Virus record (IMG/VR): IMGVR_UViG_3300030104_006759
Coordinates: 2,627-62,302 of that record
Length of the DNA stretch: 59,676 bases
DNA from: a virus
Strand: one strand, 5' to 3'
Shown: positions 31,072 through 40,273 of the stretch, piece by piece
How the letters are laid out: each line of letters begins with the position of its first letter
How positions within the stretch are numbered: the first letter of the stretch is position 1
The notes under the pieces: model-generated
The model's database searches: none
What the model saw: only the letters and a program-made list of their open reading frames with translations
What the model was told of the DNA's origin: nothing
Program-made: the position numbers and the translations under genes

Positions 31072-31093
31072 CTAACAATCTCCCTATTATTTC

Positions 31094-31636
31094 ATGGCGG
31101 AAAAGAAGAATTTTTGGACTCAAATAATAGGAGCGATGAACGGTGCGATCACCTTTGGAGGTCTCTCCAAGGATAAAGGTGTCACATCTAGTGTTGAGGT
31201 TCAAGGTTTTGATGGTAGACACTTCATAGATTTAACTGAAGATGGTGAACGTGAGGGATGGACTACAGTAAATGCTCCAGGAGCAGTCAATATTAATGCT
31301 GGAGAGGATTTAACAAAAGGTCAAAATGGAATCTTTCTTAATTCCGAAAATGGTGATATAATTATTAGAGCTAGAGATGGAAAAGTTCGCATCGAAGGAA
31401 CCGATGTAGAAATATGTGCTCAAGGAAAAGATCCTGAGGGCAATTTCTGGGTTAGTTCAAATCAAAGCGCCAAGATTGATTCAAAAAACATCACTCTTGA
31501 TGCAAAACAGTCATTAAAACTACTTTCAACAGGGTTTTTGACGATGAATGGTAAACTGGGCACACAAATTTTATCCTCCATAATTCATGGAGTATCCTGT
31601 GCAACAGATCCAGATAAAAAACCAGGTCAAATATAA
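31094..31636 (+). CDS. spike-like virion protein, 180 aa
   Basis: Central residues 70-150 alternate short strands (GIFLNSENGDIIIRARDGKV, IDSKNITLDAKQSLKLLST), the pattern of the triple-stranded beta-helix at the tip of gp5/VgrG spikes. Probably a separate polypeptide adding to the central spike. Position after gp5 supports this. Confidence 0.65.
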   Translation: MAEKKNFWTQIIGAMNGAITFGGLSKDKGVTSSVEVQGFDGRHFIDLTEDGEREGWTTVNAPGAVNINAGEDLTKGQNGIFLNSENGDIIIRARDGKVRIEGTDVEICAQGKDPEGNFWVSSNQSAKIDSKNITLDAKQSLKLLSTGFLTMNGKLGTQILSSIIHGVSCATDPDKKPGQI

Positions 31637-31645
31637 GGAGAAGTT

Positions 31646-32434
31646 ATGGCATTTCAAATGGATGAATTGCACGTATATGATGGTCAAGAATTGGTGTGCA
31701 AAAATAATGTACTTCCGGTAGCACTTGGTATTGGCCCATCTAAAATTCCGTGTTCATCATATCATCAAGGTCCACTATTAGTCGGAAGTCCGGGAGGATT
31801 CCCGTCAGTATTTGCGACTGTTATGATTGGTCCCTCCGCACATGGAGCACCAGTGCCAGTGGTTCCTGGAGCTCTTTGTAGTGGTATTAATAATCCATAT
31901 TCTTTAGCGGTTGCTGGTAGTGCAGCGTTCATGGGACCAGTTGACACAAATGCAAACGTTGCAGTAGGACAAAATCTTCTGGCACAAGGACATGTCATTT
32001 CAAATTGTGGTGGCCACATTCTTGCTGCTAAAAAGAACTTTGACATTCCACACCCAACAAAAGATGGATGGAGACTTCGCCATACTTGTCCGGAAGGTCC
32101 ATCAAATGATGTTTATTATAGAGGCAAACTAAAAAATAAAACAGAAATTCAACTCCCAGGATACTGGGAAGAACTCGTTGATCCAACAACAATTACAGTG
32201 AGTTTAACTCCTATCGGCGCTCACCAAAATATAATTGTAAAAAGAATCACCGATAATAAAGTCTACCTTCAGGCAAATGGTGGGATGCCTATCAACTGTC
32301 ATTTCCATATCTTTGGAACTCGTGCAGATGGTGAACGATTAATTCCAGAGTATGAAGGAGAGTCACCAGCAGATTATCCAGGAAATAATGATGAATATTC
32401 AGTTTCTGGATACCATTACGATAAGAGAGGTTAA
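31646..32434 (+). CDS. virion protein with PAAR-like tip and shared C-terminal domain
   Basis: 262 aa; AAGGAGAAG Shine-Dalgarno. N-terminal half is Gly/Pro/Val-rich (GPLLVGSPGGFPSVFATVMI, HGAPVPVVPGALCSG), reminiscent of a PAAR-type spike tip. The C-terminal half (FDIPHPTKDGWRLRHTCPEG, YYRGKLKNKTEIQLPGYWEE) is shared with the next protein and with fibre proteins of other cyanophages. Confidence 0.65.
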   Translation: MAFQMDELHVYDGQELVCKNNVLPVALGIGPSKIPCSSYHQGPLLVGSPGGFPSVFATVMIGPSAHGAPVPVVPGALCSGINNPYSLAVAGSAAFMGPVDTNANVAVGQNLLAQGHVISNCGGHILAAKKNFDIPHPTKDGWRLRHTCPEGPSNDVYYRGKLKNKTEIQLPGYWEELVDPTTITVSLTPIGAHQNIIVKRITDNKVYLQANGGMPINCHFHIFGTRADGERLIPEYEGESPADYPGNNDEYSVSGYHYDKRG

Positions 32435-32436
32435 TT

Positions 32437-33186
32437 ATGACAGAAGGATTGGAATTTAGACCGGGGGTAAGTGGAAAAGATTGCTCTGAGAAAACAGGTG
32501 GATGGGGACTTAAATCAGTCCAGTTTGATTACATTTGGAAAGGAGATATTGGTGAATCTGATTTCCCAGAAGATGCATGTCCTCCAAGATATCATGGCAA
32601 TGCACAAATTGATAACCTACAAGTAAATACTAATCTCACAGCACCAGCAGCATCTATTACAGTAATGACAGGTAATGTGACTGGAGTAGCGAGTGGTAAT
32701 AAATTACTTGCTCAATTTGATATTCCTCATATTAAAGATGATAAAAAAAGAATTCGACATATCGTTGCTGAAGGACCGGAACCAGGAATTTATGTCCGGG
32801 GTAAATTAAAGGACTCAAATACTATTACATTACCTGAATATTGGGACGGATTGATTGACCCTGAAAGTATTACCGTAACTCTTACTCAGATTGGATACTC
32901 CCAAGATTTGATTGTTGATGGTATTGAGTGGGGTAAAACTGTAAAAATTAAATCTGGTACAGGAGCAAATATCCACTGTTATTATGAAGTTTGGGCCGCA
33001 AGATGGTTGAATCCAATGAATCATGACGAAAAACTTCTTGTTGTATATGAGGGAGATAGTCCTGATGATTATCCGGGTGGCAATGATAACTTCTTAATCG
33101 GAGGATGGGACTATGATCGTCGTGAAACCAAGTGGAGGCGTCCAGAGGACCAGACAGGTTCCGTAAACCTTGACAAGGACGCCTGA
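32437..33186 (+). CDS. virion protein sharing the FDIPH domain
   Basis: 249 aa, 2 bases after the previous gene. Residues 95-175 (FDIPHIKDDKKRIRHIVAEG, IYVRGKLKDSNTITLPEYWD) repeat the C-terminal domain of its neighbour at about 45% identity by eye, so the two are paralogues with different N-termini. Likely tail or fibre component. A perfect early promoter begins within its last codons. Confidence 0.65.
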   Translation: MTEGLEFRPGVSGKDCSEKTGGWGLKSVQFDYIWKGDIGESDFPEDACPPRYHGNAQIDNLQVNTNLTAPAASITVMTGNVTGVASGNKLLAQFDIPHIKDDKKRIRHIVAEGPEPGIYVRGKLKDSNTITLPEYWDGLIDPESITVTLTQIGYSQDLIVDGIEWGKTVKIKSGTGANIHCYYEVWAARWLNPMNHDEKLLVVYEGDSPDDYPGGNDNFLIGGWDYDRRETKWRRPEDQTGSVNLDKDA

Positions 33187-33198
33187 CCGTCCTATAAT
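33170..33198 (+). promoter_or_regulatory. consensus sigma-70-type promoter
   Basis: TTGACA (33170-33175), 17-base spacer, TATAAT (33193-33198): a perfect consensus within late structural genes, 24 bases before the ATG at 33222. It should express the small genes and tRNA early. Confidence 0.8.
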
Positions 33199-33221
33199 AA
33201 GCAGGTAATCAAACGAACCTC

Positions 33222-33404
33222 ATGCAAGAAGATTTTCTAAGTCGCTGTGTTGTTGATCCCGTGACCCGTAAGTTTTACCTCTACTCTGAGCAAGGTGATG
33301 AAAAGGTGGTGGAGTGTGAGACTGTAGATCAATTCATGAATGTCCTTCAACTTTGCAGAGGTGTTCTTGATGAAGATACTCTTGCGTATTCAAGTCCTCT
33401 CTGA
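33222..33404 (+). CDS. hypothetical protein, 60 aa
   Basis: Small protein with beta-strand start (RKFYLYSEQGDEKVVECETV) and helical end. Directly under the consensus promoter, so probably early-expressed. No domain known. Confidence 0.7.
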   Translation: MQEDFLSRCVVDPVTRKFYLYSEQGDEKVVECETVDQFMNVLQLCRGVLDEDTLAYSSPL

Positions 33405-33432
33405 GCAAAATTAGCTTTTAATTCAAAAAAAG

Positions 33433-33474
33433 GGCGGAAAAAATTTCCGCCAAAAAATTGCCCTATTACTTTTT
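33433..33474 (+). repeat. dispersed hairpin element, copy 2
   Basis: GGCGGAAA (33433-33440) and TTTCCGCC (33444-33451) form a perfect 8-bp hairpin, followed by A-run and ATTGCCCTATTACTTTT. Differs from copy 1 (13892-13934) at only a few positions outside the stem; both precede short genes. Confidence 0.6.
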
Positions 33475-33481
33475 TCAAGTA

Positions 33482-33643
33482 ATGCACGACCCCAACCTCT
33501 ATAGAGAAATTCTCAAATGTTATGAGTATGAGACCAGAAACCCGTCAGTCTATGGAAATGTTATTCGCAGCGAAGTGGAACTTACCAAAAGCAGCGAACA
33601 ACTGCAACTTGACTTTCAAGGAGATGAAGATAACGTTCAATGA
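33482..33643 (+). CDS. hypothetical protein, 53 aa
   Basis: ATG 33482 chosen over an in-frame TTG inside the hairpin element. Product MHDPNLYREILKCYEYETRN, then an acidic/glutamine-rich end. No Shine-Dalgarno. Unknown function. Confidence 0.55.
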   Translation: MHDPNLYREILKCYEYETRNPSVYGNVIRSEVELTKSSEQLQLDFQGDEDNVQ

Positions 33644-33698
33644 GTATGCTAGATTAAATCCAGCGATCTATAATGAGAAGGGTGAATATATCGCCTGA
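33624..33698 (+). CDS. possible 24-aa micro-protein
   Basis: ATG 33624 in a second frame gives MKITFNEYARLNPAIYNEKG plus four residues. AAGGAG directly abuts the ATG, which is closer than normal. Resembles short cyanophage ORFs of the type FEEYKRLNP, from memory. Uncertain. Confidence 0.3.
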   Translation: MKITFNEYARLNPAIYNEKGEYIA

Positions 33699-33703
33699 TT
33701 TTT

Positions 33704-33788
33704 GGGAGTGTGGTGGAATCGGTAGACACACCAGACTTAAAATCTGTTGAGCATCAAGCTCGTGGGGGTTCAAGTCCCCCCACTCCTA
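33704..33788 (+). tRNA. tRNA-Leu (anticodon UAA)
   Basis: Class II tRNA: acceptor GGGAGTG pairs with CACTCCT (last pair G-T), anticodon TAA at 33738-33740 in a CTTAAAA loop, long variable arm, T-arm GGGGG-TTCAAGT-CCCCC. No encoded CCA. Reads UUA, a codon more frequent in AT-rich phage genes than in many hosts. Confidence 0.92.
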
Positions 33789-33817
33789 CTAAATACAAAA
33801 AAACTAGGAGATTTCCT

Positions 33818-34087
33818 ATGAAATATCGCATAGATGCAAAATATGTGTGGTATGAAGAGGAAAATATGCTTGTTTTAATGTACTTCATCCAAGGTGTTCC
33901 ATTTACCTTTGATGAACTTCCTGATGAAGCACAAAACGACCTAGATATCATTAAGCTAGCTGATAAAGAGAAGAGTTGGTCTCCAGATGATGTGTACCGT
34001 GGGTATTCATATTTGATGGAGGAGCAATGTCATCCTTGTCTGTTTGAACTAGATCTAGAGAATCCAGAATGTTTGCCCGTAGACTAA
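33818..34087 (+). CDS. hypothetical protein, 89 aa
   Basis: ATG 33818 with AGGAG at 33806-33810; upstream in-frame starts would lie inside the tRNA. Product starts MKYRIDAKYVWYEEENMLVL with beta strands, then an acidic C-terminus with C-x2-C (ECHPC-like QCHPC). Function unknown. Confidence 0.7.
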   Translation: MKYRIDAKYVWYEEENMLVLMYFIQGVPFTFDELPDEAQNDLDIIKLADKEKSWSPDDVYRGYSYLMEEQCHPCLFELDLENPECLPVD

Positions 34088-34088
34088 T

Positions 34089-34250
34089 ATGAAGATACAA
34101 TTATGGTATACAGAGGATATGCAGCAATGGCGTTGGACCTTAAGTGATGATGAGGATCCATATGTTCAAGAATCTGGACAACAACCACATCTCCGTGATG
34201 CCATGCATGATGTTGCAACAACAGTAGAGTATATTTTACAAAGCGACTGA
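34089..34250 (+). CDS. hypothetical protein, 53 aa
   Basis: MKIQLWYTEDMQQWRWTLSD followed by an acidic linker and a helix ending EYILQSD. Starts 1 base after the previous stop. Short and unnamed, but the frame is clean and coupled. Confidence 0.6.
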   Translation: MKIQLWYTEDMQQWRWTLSDDEDPYVQESGQQPHLRDAMHDVATTVEYILQSD

Positions 34251-34259
34251 TAATTAAAT

Positions 34260-34267
34260 GATAAATA
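34260..34267 (+). promoter_or_regulatory. late promoter GATAAATA
   Basis: GATAAATA, 31 bases before the ATG of the 1989-aa fibre gene; the surrounding gap has no other feature. Confidence 0.65.
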
Positions 34268-34297
34268 ATCCATAACAGAACTTATAGTGCAAATAAG

Positions 34298-37200
34298 ATG
34301 GGTCTTTCCAGATTAGAGAATTTTCTTAAGAATGCTCGTGGTAATATTCTATATGTAAGTCCTAATGATCTGGATTCTACAGATAGTATCGAAAATAAAG
34401 GAAATTCGTTAACTCGTCCTTTCAAGACGATTCAAAGAGCGTTGATCGAGGCTGCTAGATTTTCATATCAGCGTGGTTTAAACAATGATAGATTTGGTAA
34501 TACTACAATCTTACTATATCCTGGTGAACACATTGTTGATAATAGACCTGGATGGATTCCCATTCCTGATGGTGCAGAAGCTAACTTTAGATTAAGAGAC
34601 GGAACAGAATCACAAGATTTCCCTGCATGGGATTTGACAACCGTATATGATCTGACTAATCCAGATAATGCACTTTATAAGATGAATAGTATTCATGGGG
34701 GTGTAATTATTCCCCGTGGTACTTCTATCGTTGGTCTTGACCTAAGAAAGACTAAGGTTCGTCCAAAATATGTTCCAAATCCATCAAATGATAATATTGA
34801 AAGAAGTGCATTATTCAGAGTAACTGGAGCCTGCTACTTCTGGCAGTTCTCTATATTTGATGCAGATCCAAACGGACTTGCTTATCAGGACTATACCAAT
34901 AATCAGTTCGTACCTAATTTCTCTCACCATAAACTTACTTGCTTTGAGTATGCTGATGGTGTGAATAATGTCCAAATCAGAGACACGTTCCAAACGTTCG
35001 GTGTAAACAGAACTGATCTTGACATGTATTATGAAAAGATTGGTTTGGTCTACGGTAGTGCAAGTGGAAGAGAAATTCAACCAGATTTCCCATCCTCTAG
35101 TATTGATATTCAACCAAAAATTGATGAATTTAGAATTGTCGGATCAACCGGTGCAACTGCAGGAATTACGAGTATTAAGGCAGGTAATGGAGCTATTCCA
35201 ACTGACATTATTACTGTAACAACTGCATCTCCTGTTAGTGGCCTTGATGTTGACACTCCGTTCAGAGTTGAGGGTATCACTGCTGCCGGATATAATGGAC
35301 AATTTGTTGTTAGTGAAAAAGTAAGCAGCACTGTATTCAAATACGAAGTTCAAAATGCTCCGGTGCTTGCTCTTCCTGCGGTGACTGGTTCCTCAGTTAC
35401 GTTGCAGTCAGATACAGTAACATCTGCTTCTCCATATATCTTTAACTTATCACTTCGTTCCGTCTTTGGCATGTGCGGTATGCATGCAGATGGTAATAAA
35501 GCGACAGGTTTCAAGTCCATGGTTGTGGCCCAGTTTACGGGAATTGGACTTCAAAAAGATGATAACGCATTTATTAAATATAATTCTACGACAGGTGTTT
35601 ATGATGATGCTACCGTACCAGGAAATGAGAAACTAAGTAATGATTCTAGTGCGATTTTCAAACCATCGCATTCTAACTTCCACATCAAGTGTTCCAATAA
35701 CTCTGTTATTCAGGCAGTTTCTATCTTTGCTATTGGATATGCAGAACACTTTGTTGTTGAAACTGGTGGTGACATGTCCATCACCAACTCAAACTCTAAC
35801 TTTGGAGCAAAATCTCTGATTGCATCCGGATTTAGACCTGATGCATTCCCTCAGGATGATTTTGGATTTATTACTCATATTTTACCACCAAAAGAAATTC
35901 CAATTACTGAAAATGTAGTTGAATTTAATGCAATTGACCTCAATACAACAATTGGTGTTGGAACCACAGGACACTTATATCTCTATGAACAGACAAACCC
36001 AGACGTTCCACCCGAAAACGTATTAGAAGGATTCAGAGTTGGTGCAAGAAAACTTGATTCCTTGAACGTTCTTGTTCCTTCAGGAGGAACACCCACAGAA
36101 TTCAGTTCGCGCATTGTTATGCCAAATGGAGCTGGATTTAATACCACCACACAATCTAGTTCTGAGAAAGTATTCAGAGTCGATAGAAGTTCCTCTGGTA
36201 TTAACAGTATCACCAGTAATGTCATTACGCTGACAGAGCCTCATACTTTCCAAGATGCGGAATCTGTTCGTATTTTGAGTGATAATGGTAGATTGCCAGA
36301 TGGTTTAGAATCAAATGTAGTTTATTTTGCCATTACTAATCAAAATGCAAGTTCTGGTTTAACAACTCATAGTACGATTAAGTTAGCAAAAACTGAGACT
36401 GATGCTAAAAACGCATCCGCTCTGACTATTAACAATCTTGGTGGTTCTCTCAAAATTGTAAGTAGAGTATCTGACAAAAATTCTGGTGATATTGGTCACC
36501 CAATTCAGTTTGATAATAGTCCGGATGATACTAGAAGACAGTGGTATATTAATGTATCGACAGCTTCCACTGACAATAGAATTTACAATGATGTTGTTCT
36601 CGACGAAAATGGTCTCGGACTTGGTTCAACAGCATTAGGAGAGGCAACACCAAGATCATTTATTAAGAGAAAATCAGACAATAGAAGTGCAATTGATACA
36701 CTTTATAGAGCAAGGTACATTATTCCTGCCAACAGTGGTGGAGCTATTGCAAGACCACCAATCGATGGATTTATTATTCAAGAAAGTAACACCTCAATTG
36801 GATCTACCAATGATGAAGTTGGAACTTACTTTGGAACAGGTAATTTAAATCATGTCAATGAAAATAGAAACTTTAGATTCATTGCTGGTGCAAATTGGGG
36901 ATCGAACATTGGTAACATTCTGACCGAACTTCCCCATGATCTTTCTGTTGGATCTCTAGTTGAATTAATTGACATCAAGAGTGGTGTCAATACAACTGGT
37001 GTTGGAAATTCTGGATTTAATGGAACATTCCCAGTCACCGGCATTACCAGTGCCAGAGAGTTTACTGTAGGAATCAATACTGACCCTGGAGCATTTACTA
37101 ACGACCTTCTTACAAGAAATACAAGTCTTCCAAGATTCAAGAGGAAGAAGTACAATACCACGTATTACATTCAGGATGTCAAAGAAATACAAGCACTCGT

Positions 37201-40200
37201 TAGAAGTGAGCAAGATGGTATTTACTACCTTACCATTCTCAATTCTTCGGTAAATCCACCAGTAGATCCATTCACTTCAGATAAGTTTACTCAACCTGTT
37301 ACAAGACTATTCCCTCAGGTTGATAGAGACACAACTACTTCTGATCCAGATGCTGCAATTTCTTTCGCAGACTCTGCAGATATTGGTAAAACCGAAGTTG
37401 ATGATGTTAAAAACAGCATCACTAAAGAAACCATTGATAGTTTCATTAAAGACGTTGATGTTGGTGTTGGATTAACTGATGTCATAACAGCTGTTGGTGG
37501 AACACATCATAGATTCAACACTAGTATTGATCATGGACTGAACCGTATAACCACTGTCAGTATTGCTAATAGTGGCGGTGGTTATGGAACTGGTGTTGAT
37601 GCAGATTATTATAATGCCAAACTCATTAGTATTGGTAGTTCTACCACTGGTCAACATGCAACTGCAAAGGTAAGTGTTGATGCAACTGGTGGCATCACCG
37701 ATGTTCAAATCATGGATGGTGGTAGTGCCTATGGTATTGGCAACACCATGCATGTTGTTGGCATCGCTACGGTATCTGGTCACTCCAAAGCTGTTGTGAC
37801 TGTAACCGACATTTATGATAATGTTGGCGATGTTATTAGAATGACCGGTGTAACTTCAGAAAGTTACAAACCATATAATACACTGTTTAGAATTAGTGAA
37901 GTTGTAGTTGGTGGTGCTAAGAGTTTCACTGCAATCAGTGATCCTCCAATAACAGGAGTCACTACAACAGGTATTGGCACGGCAGTATTAAACAATGCAT
38001 CCGCATATCTGACTGGTGAGGGTCTTAGAATTTCTAATATTACATATGATCCAACGCTAGGAATCTCAACGATTACCACACGTAATAATCATGGACTAAA
38101 AGTCAATAGTAAAGTTAAGGTTGTTACTGGTATTTCTACTCTTAAGAATGGTCCATTTGATGGTGATTTTATTGTAAAACAAAATATTGACCTTAATAAT
38201 TTTGTTGTCACTATTGGAGCTGGAGCAACAAGTGAGGTAGTTGCCTTTGGTGCATCCATGTTTGCAATGAGAGGTGGTGTTCAATCTAATGATGGTGACG
38301 CCACAATTGAAAATGAGAGTTTGAATGGTAGACAAATTCCAACTTATGCTGGAATTACAACCACACTTGCTAATCCAATCGCAGATGCCATTACAACTGA
38401 AATTAGATTGACAAATGTTGGCAATCTTGGACTTCAAATTGGTGATTTCCTGGCAATTGACGATGAAATCGTTAGAATCAAAACAGCATTATCAAATCCT
38501 GCTACCAACCCAATAACTGTTTTCCGTGCTGTTCTTGGTACAAGAGCCACGCCACACGTCGTGGGTTCTGTTGTTCGTAGAATCAAATCATACCCAGTTG
38601 AATTAAGAAGACACTCTATCAACAGAGCGTCTGGTCATACTTGGGAATATGTTGGTTTTGGTCCAGGTAACTATTCAACTGCATTACCTGATAAACAAAA
38701 TAGACTTGTCACAGATACTCAGGAACTTCTTGCTCAGTCTACTAAGAAGGAAGGTGGAGTTAACTACTTCACTGGAATGAATGATCGTGGTATTTCCTAT
38801 GCAGGTAACAAGAAACTGAGTACGGTTACTGGTAGGGAAGAAATCTTTGATACTCCAGTAAGAAGTATCACAGGTGAGGATATTTCTGTTGAATCTGGTA
38901 TCAACCTGATTAATGCAACTGAAGCAACCTTCTCATCCTCTATTCGTATTGATGGTGGAGATGAAGGAAAAGTTATTTCAGAATTTAACGGACCAGTTAT
39001 TTTCTCTAATAAAGTAACTTCAACTGCTGCAAGAGGTATTGAGGCTAATAACCTGTTCTTACAGGGTGATTCAACGGTATCAAGAAAGTACACTGTTGGT
39101 ATTGCCACGCCAGTAAATGCAGGAACGCCTGGTGACATTGTATACTTTGAAAATCCATCTCAAGGTGCATATATTGGTTGGGTTTATACCGCAGAAAATG
39201 CTTGGAAACGATTTGGTAATGTAAGTCTCTCTGCAGTTGCAGATATTCATGTATTCAATCAAGTTGGCATTGCTACCACCACTCCTGGCGCGAATGCATT
39301 CCAAGTTGGTGCTGGAAGCACCATATTTGCTGTAAGCAGTACTGAAACCGGAGTTGGTGTTGGTATTGGAACAACTGCAAATCGTAAATCGCTTAGAATC
39401 CTTGGTGATACTGAACAAGATGGGAACGTAGATATTACGGGCATCTTGACTGCAGGATTCTTAGCAGGTGATGGTAATGCAATTACTAACTTGAATGCAT
39501 CTGCAACAGGTTGGTCTCCAGTAAATGAAACGTATGCTGGTGTTGGTAATACTGGTATCTGGGCAACTGTTCCTCCCGGAACGGACTCAAGGGTTGGTAT
39601 TGGTACATCAGTCCCTCACTTTAATCTCTCTCTTGGATCTCCTGGAACTGGAAGAACTGATCTTCATGTACACAATGAAGCAGTTTTCTTAGGTCAAGTT
39701 ACGGCCAATGATATCAATGTTAGTGGAACACTCACATCAACAGACTATCGATTAGATAGTACGTCTAGTAATATTAGAGCAGGTATTGTAACTTCGACAA
39801 CCTTAGTGGTTGGAACTGCAGTATCAACAAGTGGTTCAAACGTTGGTATGGGAACTCCATCACCAAGAGCGAAGCTTGATGTTGATGGTTCCGTCAGATT
39901 CAAGACAAGTTCTGAAAATGTAGAGACGTTAACAATTTCTTCTGGAAACGTTGATGTCAACCTTGCATTAGGACAGTCCTTTAACTTAAATGTGACTTCT
40001 GCTGTTGAGAAATTTACTGTATTGAATCCACCAAACGAAGCGACTGCGTTTACGATTAAAATTACTCAAGATTCCACATCATACTCAGTTGGCATAAATA
40101 CATTTGATAATTTGGCTGGTGCTGGTGTAACTGTGTACTGGCCTGGTGGAGTTATACCAATCGTAACACAAGTTGCAGGTAAAACTGATATATATTCATT

Positions 40201-40267
40201 TAAGACATTTGATGGCGCTAGTTCCTTATTTGGTATTGTTGGTGGACAAAACTTTATTGGTTCATAA
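34298..40267 (+). CDS. giant tail fibre-like structural protein, 1989 aa
   Basis: Starts MGLSRLENFLKNARGNILYV, with an N-terminal right-handed beta-helix-like region (to about 500: GGVIIPRGTSIVGLDLRKTK, NNVQIRDTFQTFG). The long middle is Thr/Ser/Gly-rich with repeated VGTGxxT/GITT elements, and the C-terminus (VGIGTSVPHFNLSLGSPGT, FNLNVTSAVEKFTVLNPP) resembles the 45101 fibre. Late promoter. Adsorption function is inferred from composition and position. Probably the longest gene of the tail set. Confidence 0.8.
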   Translation: MGLSRLENFLKNARGNILYVSPNDLDSTDSIENKGNSLTRPFKTIQRALIEAARFSYQRGLNNDRFGNTTILLYPGEHIVDNRPGWIPIPDGAEANFRLRDGTESQDFPAWDLTTVYDLTNPDNALYKMNSIHGGVIIPRGTSIVGLDLRKTKVRPKYVPNPSNDNIERSALFRVTGACYFWQFSIFDADPNGLAYQDYTNNQFVPNFSHHKLTCFEYADGVNNVQIRDTFQTFGVNRTDLDMYYEKIGLVYGSASGREIQPDFPSSSIDIQPKIDEFRIVGSTGATAGITSIKAGNGAIPTDIITVTTASPVSGLDVDTPFRVEGITAAGYNGQFVVSEKVSSTVFKYEVQNAPVLALPAVTGSSVTLQSDTVTSASPYIFNLSLRSVFGMCGMHADGNKATGFKSMVVAQFTGIGLQKDDNAFIKYNSTTGVYDDATVPGNEKLSNDSSAIFKPSHSNFHIKCSNNSVIQAVSIFAIGYAEHFVVETGGDMSITNSNSNFGAKSLIASGFRPDAFPQDDFGFITHILPPKEIPITENVVEFNAIDLNTTIGVGTTGHLYLYEQTNPDVPPENVLEGFRVGARKLDSLNVLVPSGGTPTEFSSRIVMPNGAGFNTTTQSSSEKVFRVDRSSSGINSITSNVITLTEPHTFQDAESVRILSDNGRLPDGLESNVVYFAITNQNASSGLTTHSTIKLAKTETDAKNASALTINNLGGSLKIVSRVSDKNSGDIGHPIQFDNSPDDTRRQWYINVSTASTDNRIYNDVVLDENGLGLGSTALGEATPRSFIKRKSDNRSAIDTLYRARYIIPANSGGAIARPPIDGFIIQESNTSIGSTNDEVGTYFGTGNLNHVNENRNFRFIAGANWGSNIGNILTELPHDLSVGSLVELIDIKSGVNTTGVGNSGFNGTFPVTGITSAREFTVGINTDPGAFTNDLLTRNTSLPRFKRKKYNTTYYIQDVKEIQALVRSEQDGIYYLTILNSSVNPPVDPFTSDKFTQPVTRLFPQVDRDTTTSDPDAAISFADSADIGKTEVDDVKNSITKETIDSFIKDVDVGVGLTDVITAVGGTHHRFNTSIDHGLNRITTVSIANSGGGYGTGVDADYYNAKLISIGSSTTGQHATAKVSVDATGGITDVQIMDGGSAYGIGNTMHVVGIATVSGHSKAVVTVTDIYDNVGDVIRMTGVTSESYKPYNTLFRISEVVVGGAKSFTAISDPPITGVTTTGIGTAVLNNASAYLTGEGLRISNITYDPTLGISTITTRNNHGLKVNSKVKVVTGISTLKNGPFDGDFIVKQNIDLNNFVVTIGAGATSEVVAFGASMFAMRGGVQSNDGDATIENESLNGRQIPTYAGITTTLANPIADAITTEIRLTNVGNLGLQIGDFLAIDDEIVRIKTALSNPATNPITVFRAVLGTRATPHVVGSVVRRIKSYPVELRRHSINRASGHTWEYVGFGPGNYSTALPDKQNRLVTDTQELLAQSTKKEGGVNYFTGMNDRGISYAGNKKLSTVTGREEIFDTPVRSITGEDISVESGINLINATEATFSSSIRIDGGDEGKVISEFNGPVIFSNKVTSTAARGIEANNLFLQGDSTVSRKYTVGIATPVNAGTPGDIVYFENPSQGAYIGWVYTAENAWKRFGNVSLSAVADIHVFNQVGIATTTPGANAFQVGAGSTIFAVSSTETGVGVGIGTTANRKSLRILGDTEQDGNVDITGILTAGFLAGDGNAITNLNASATGWSPVNETYAGVGNTGIWATVPPGTDSRVGIGTSVPHFNLSLGSPGTGRTDLHVHNEAVFLGQVTANDINVSGTLTSTDYRLDSTSSNIRAGIVTSTTLVVGTAVSTSGSNVGMGTPSPRAKLDVDGSVRFKTSSENVETLTISSGNVDVNLALGQSFNLNVTSAVEKFTVLNPPNEATAFTIKITQDSTSYSVGINTFDNLAGAGVTVYWPGGVIPIVTQVAGKTDIYSFKTFDGASSLFGIVGGQNFIGS

Positions 40268-40273
40268 TAAGAT

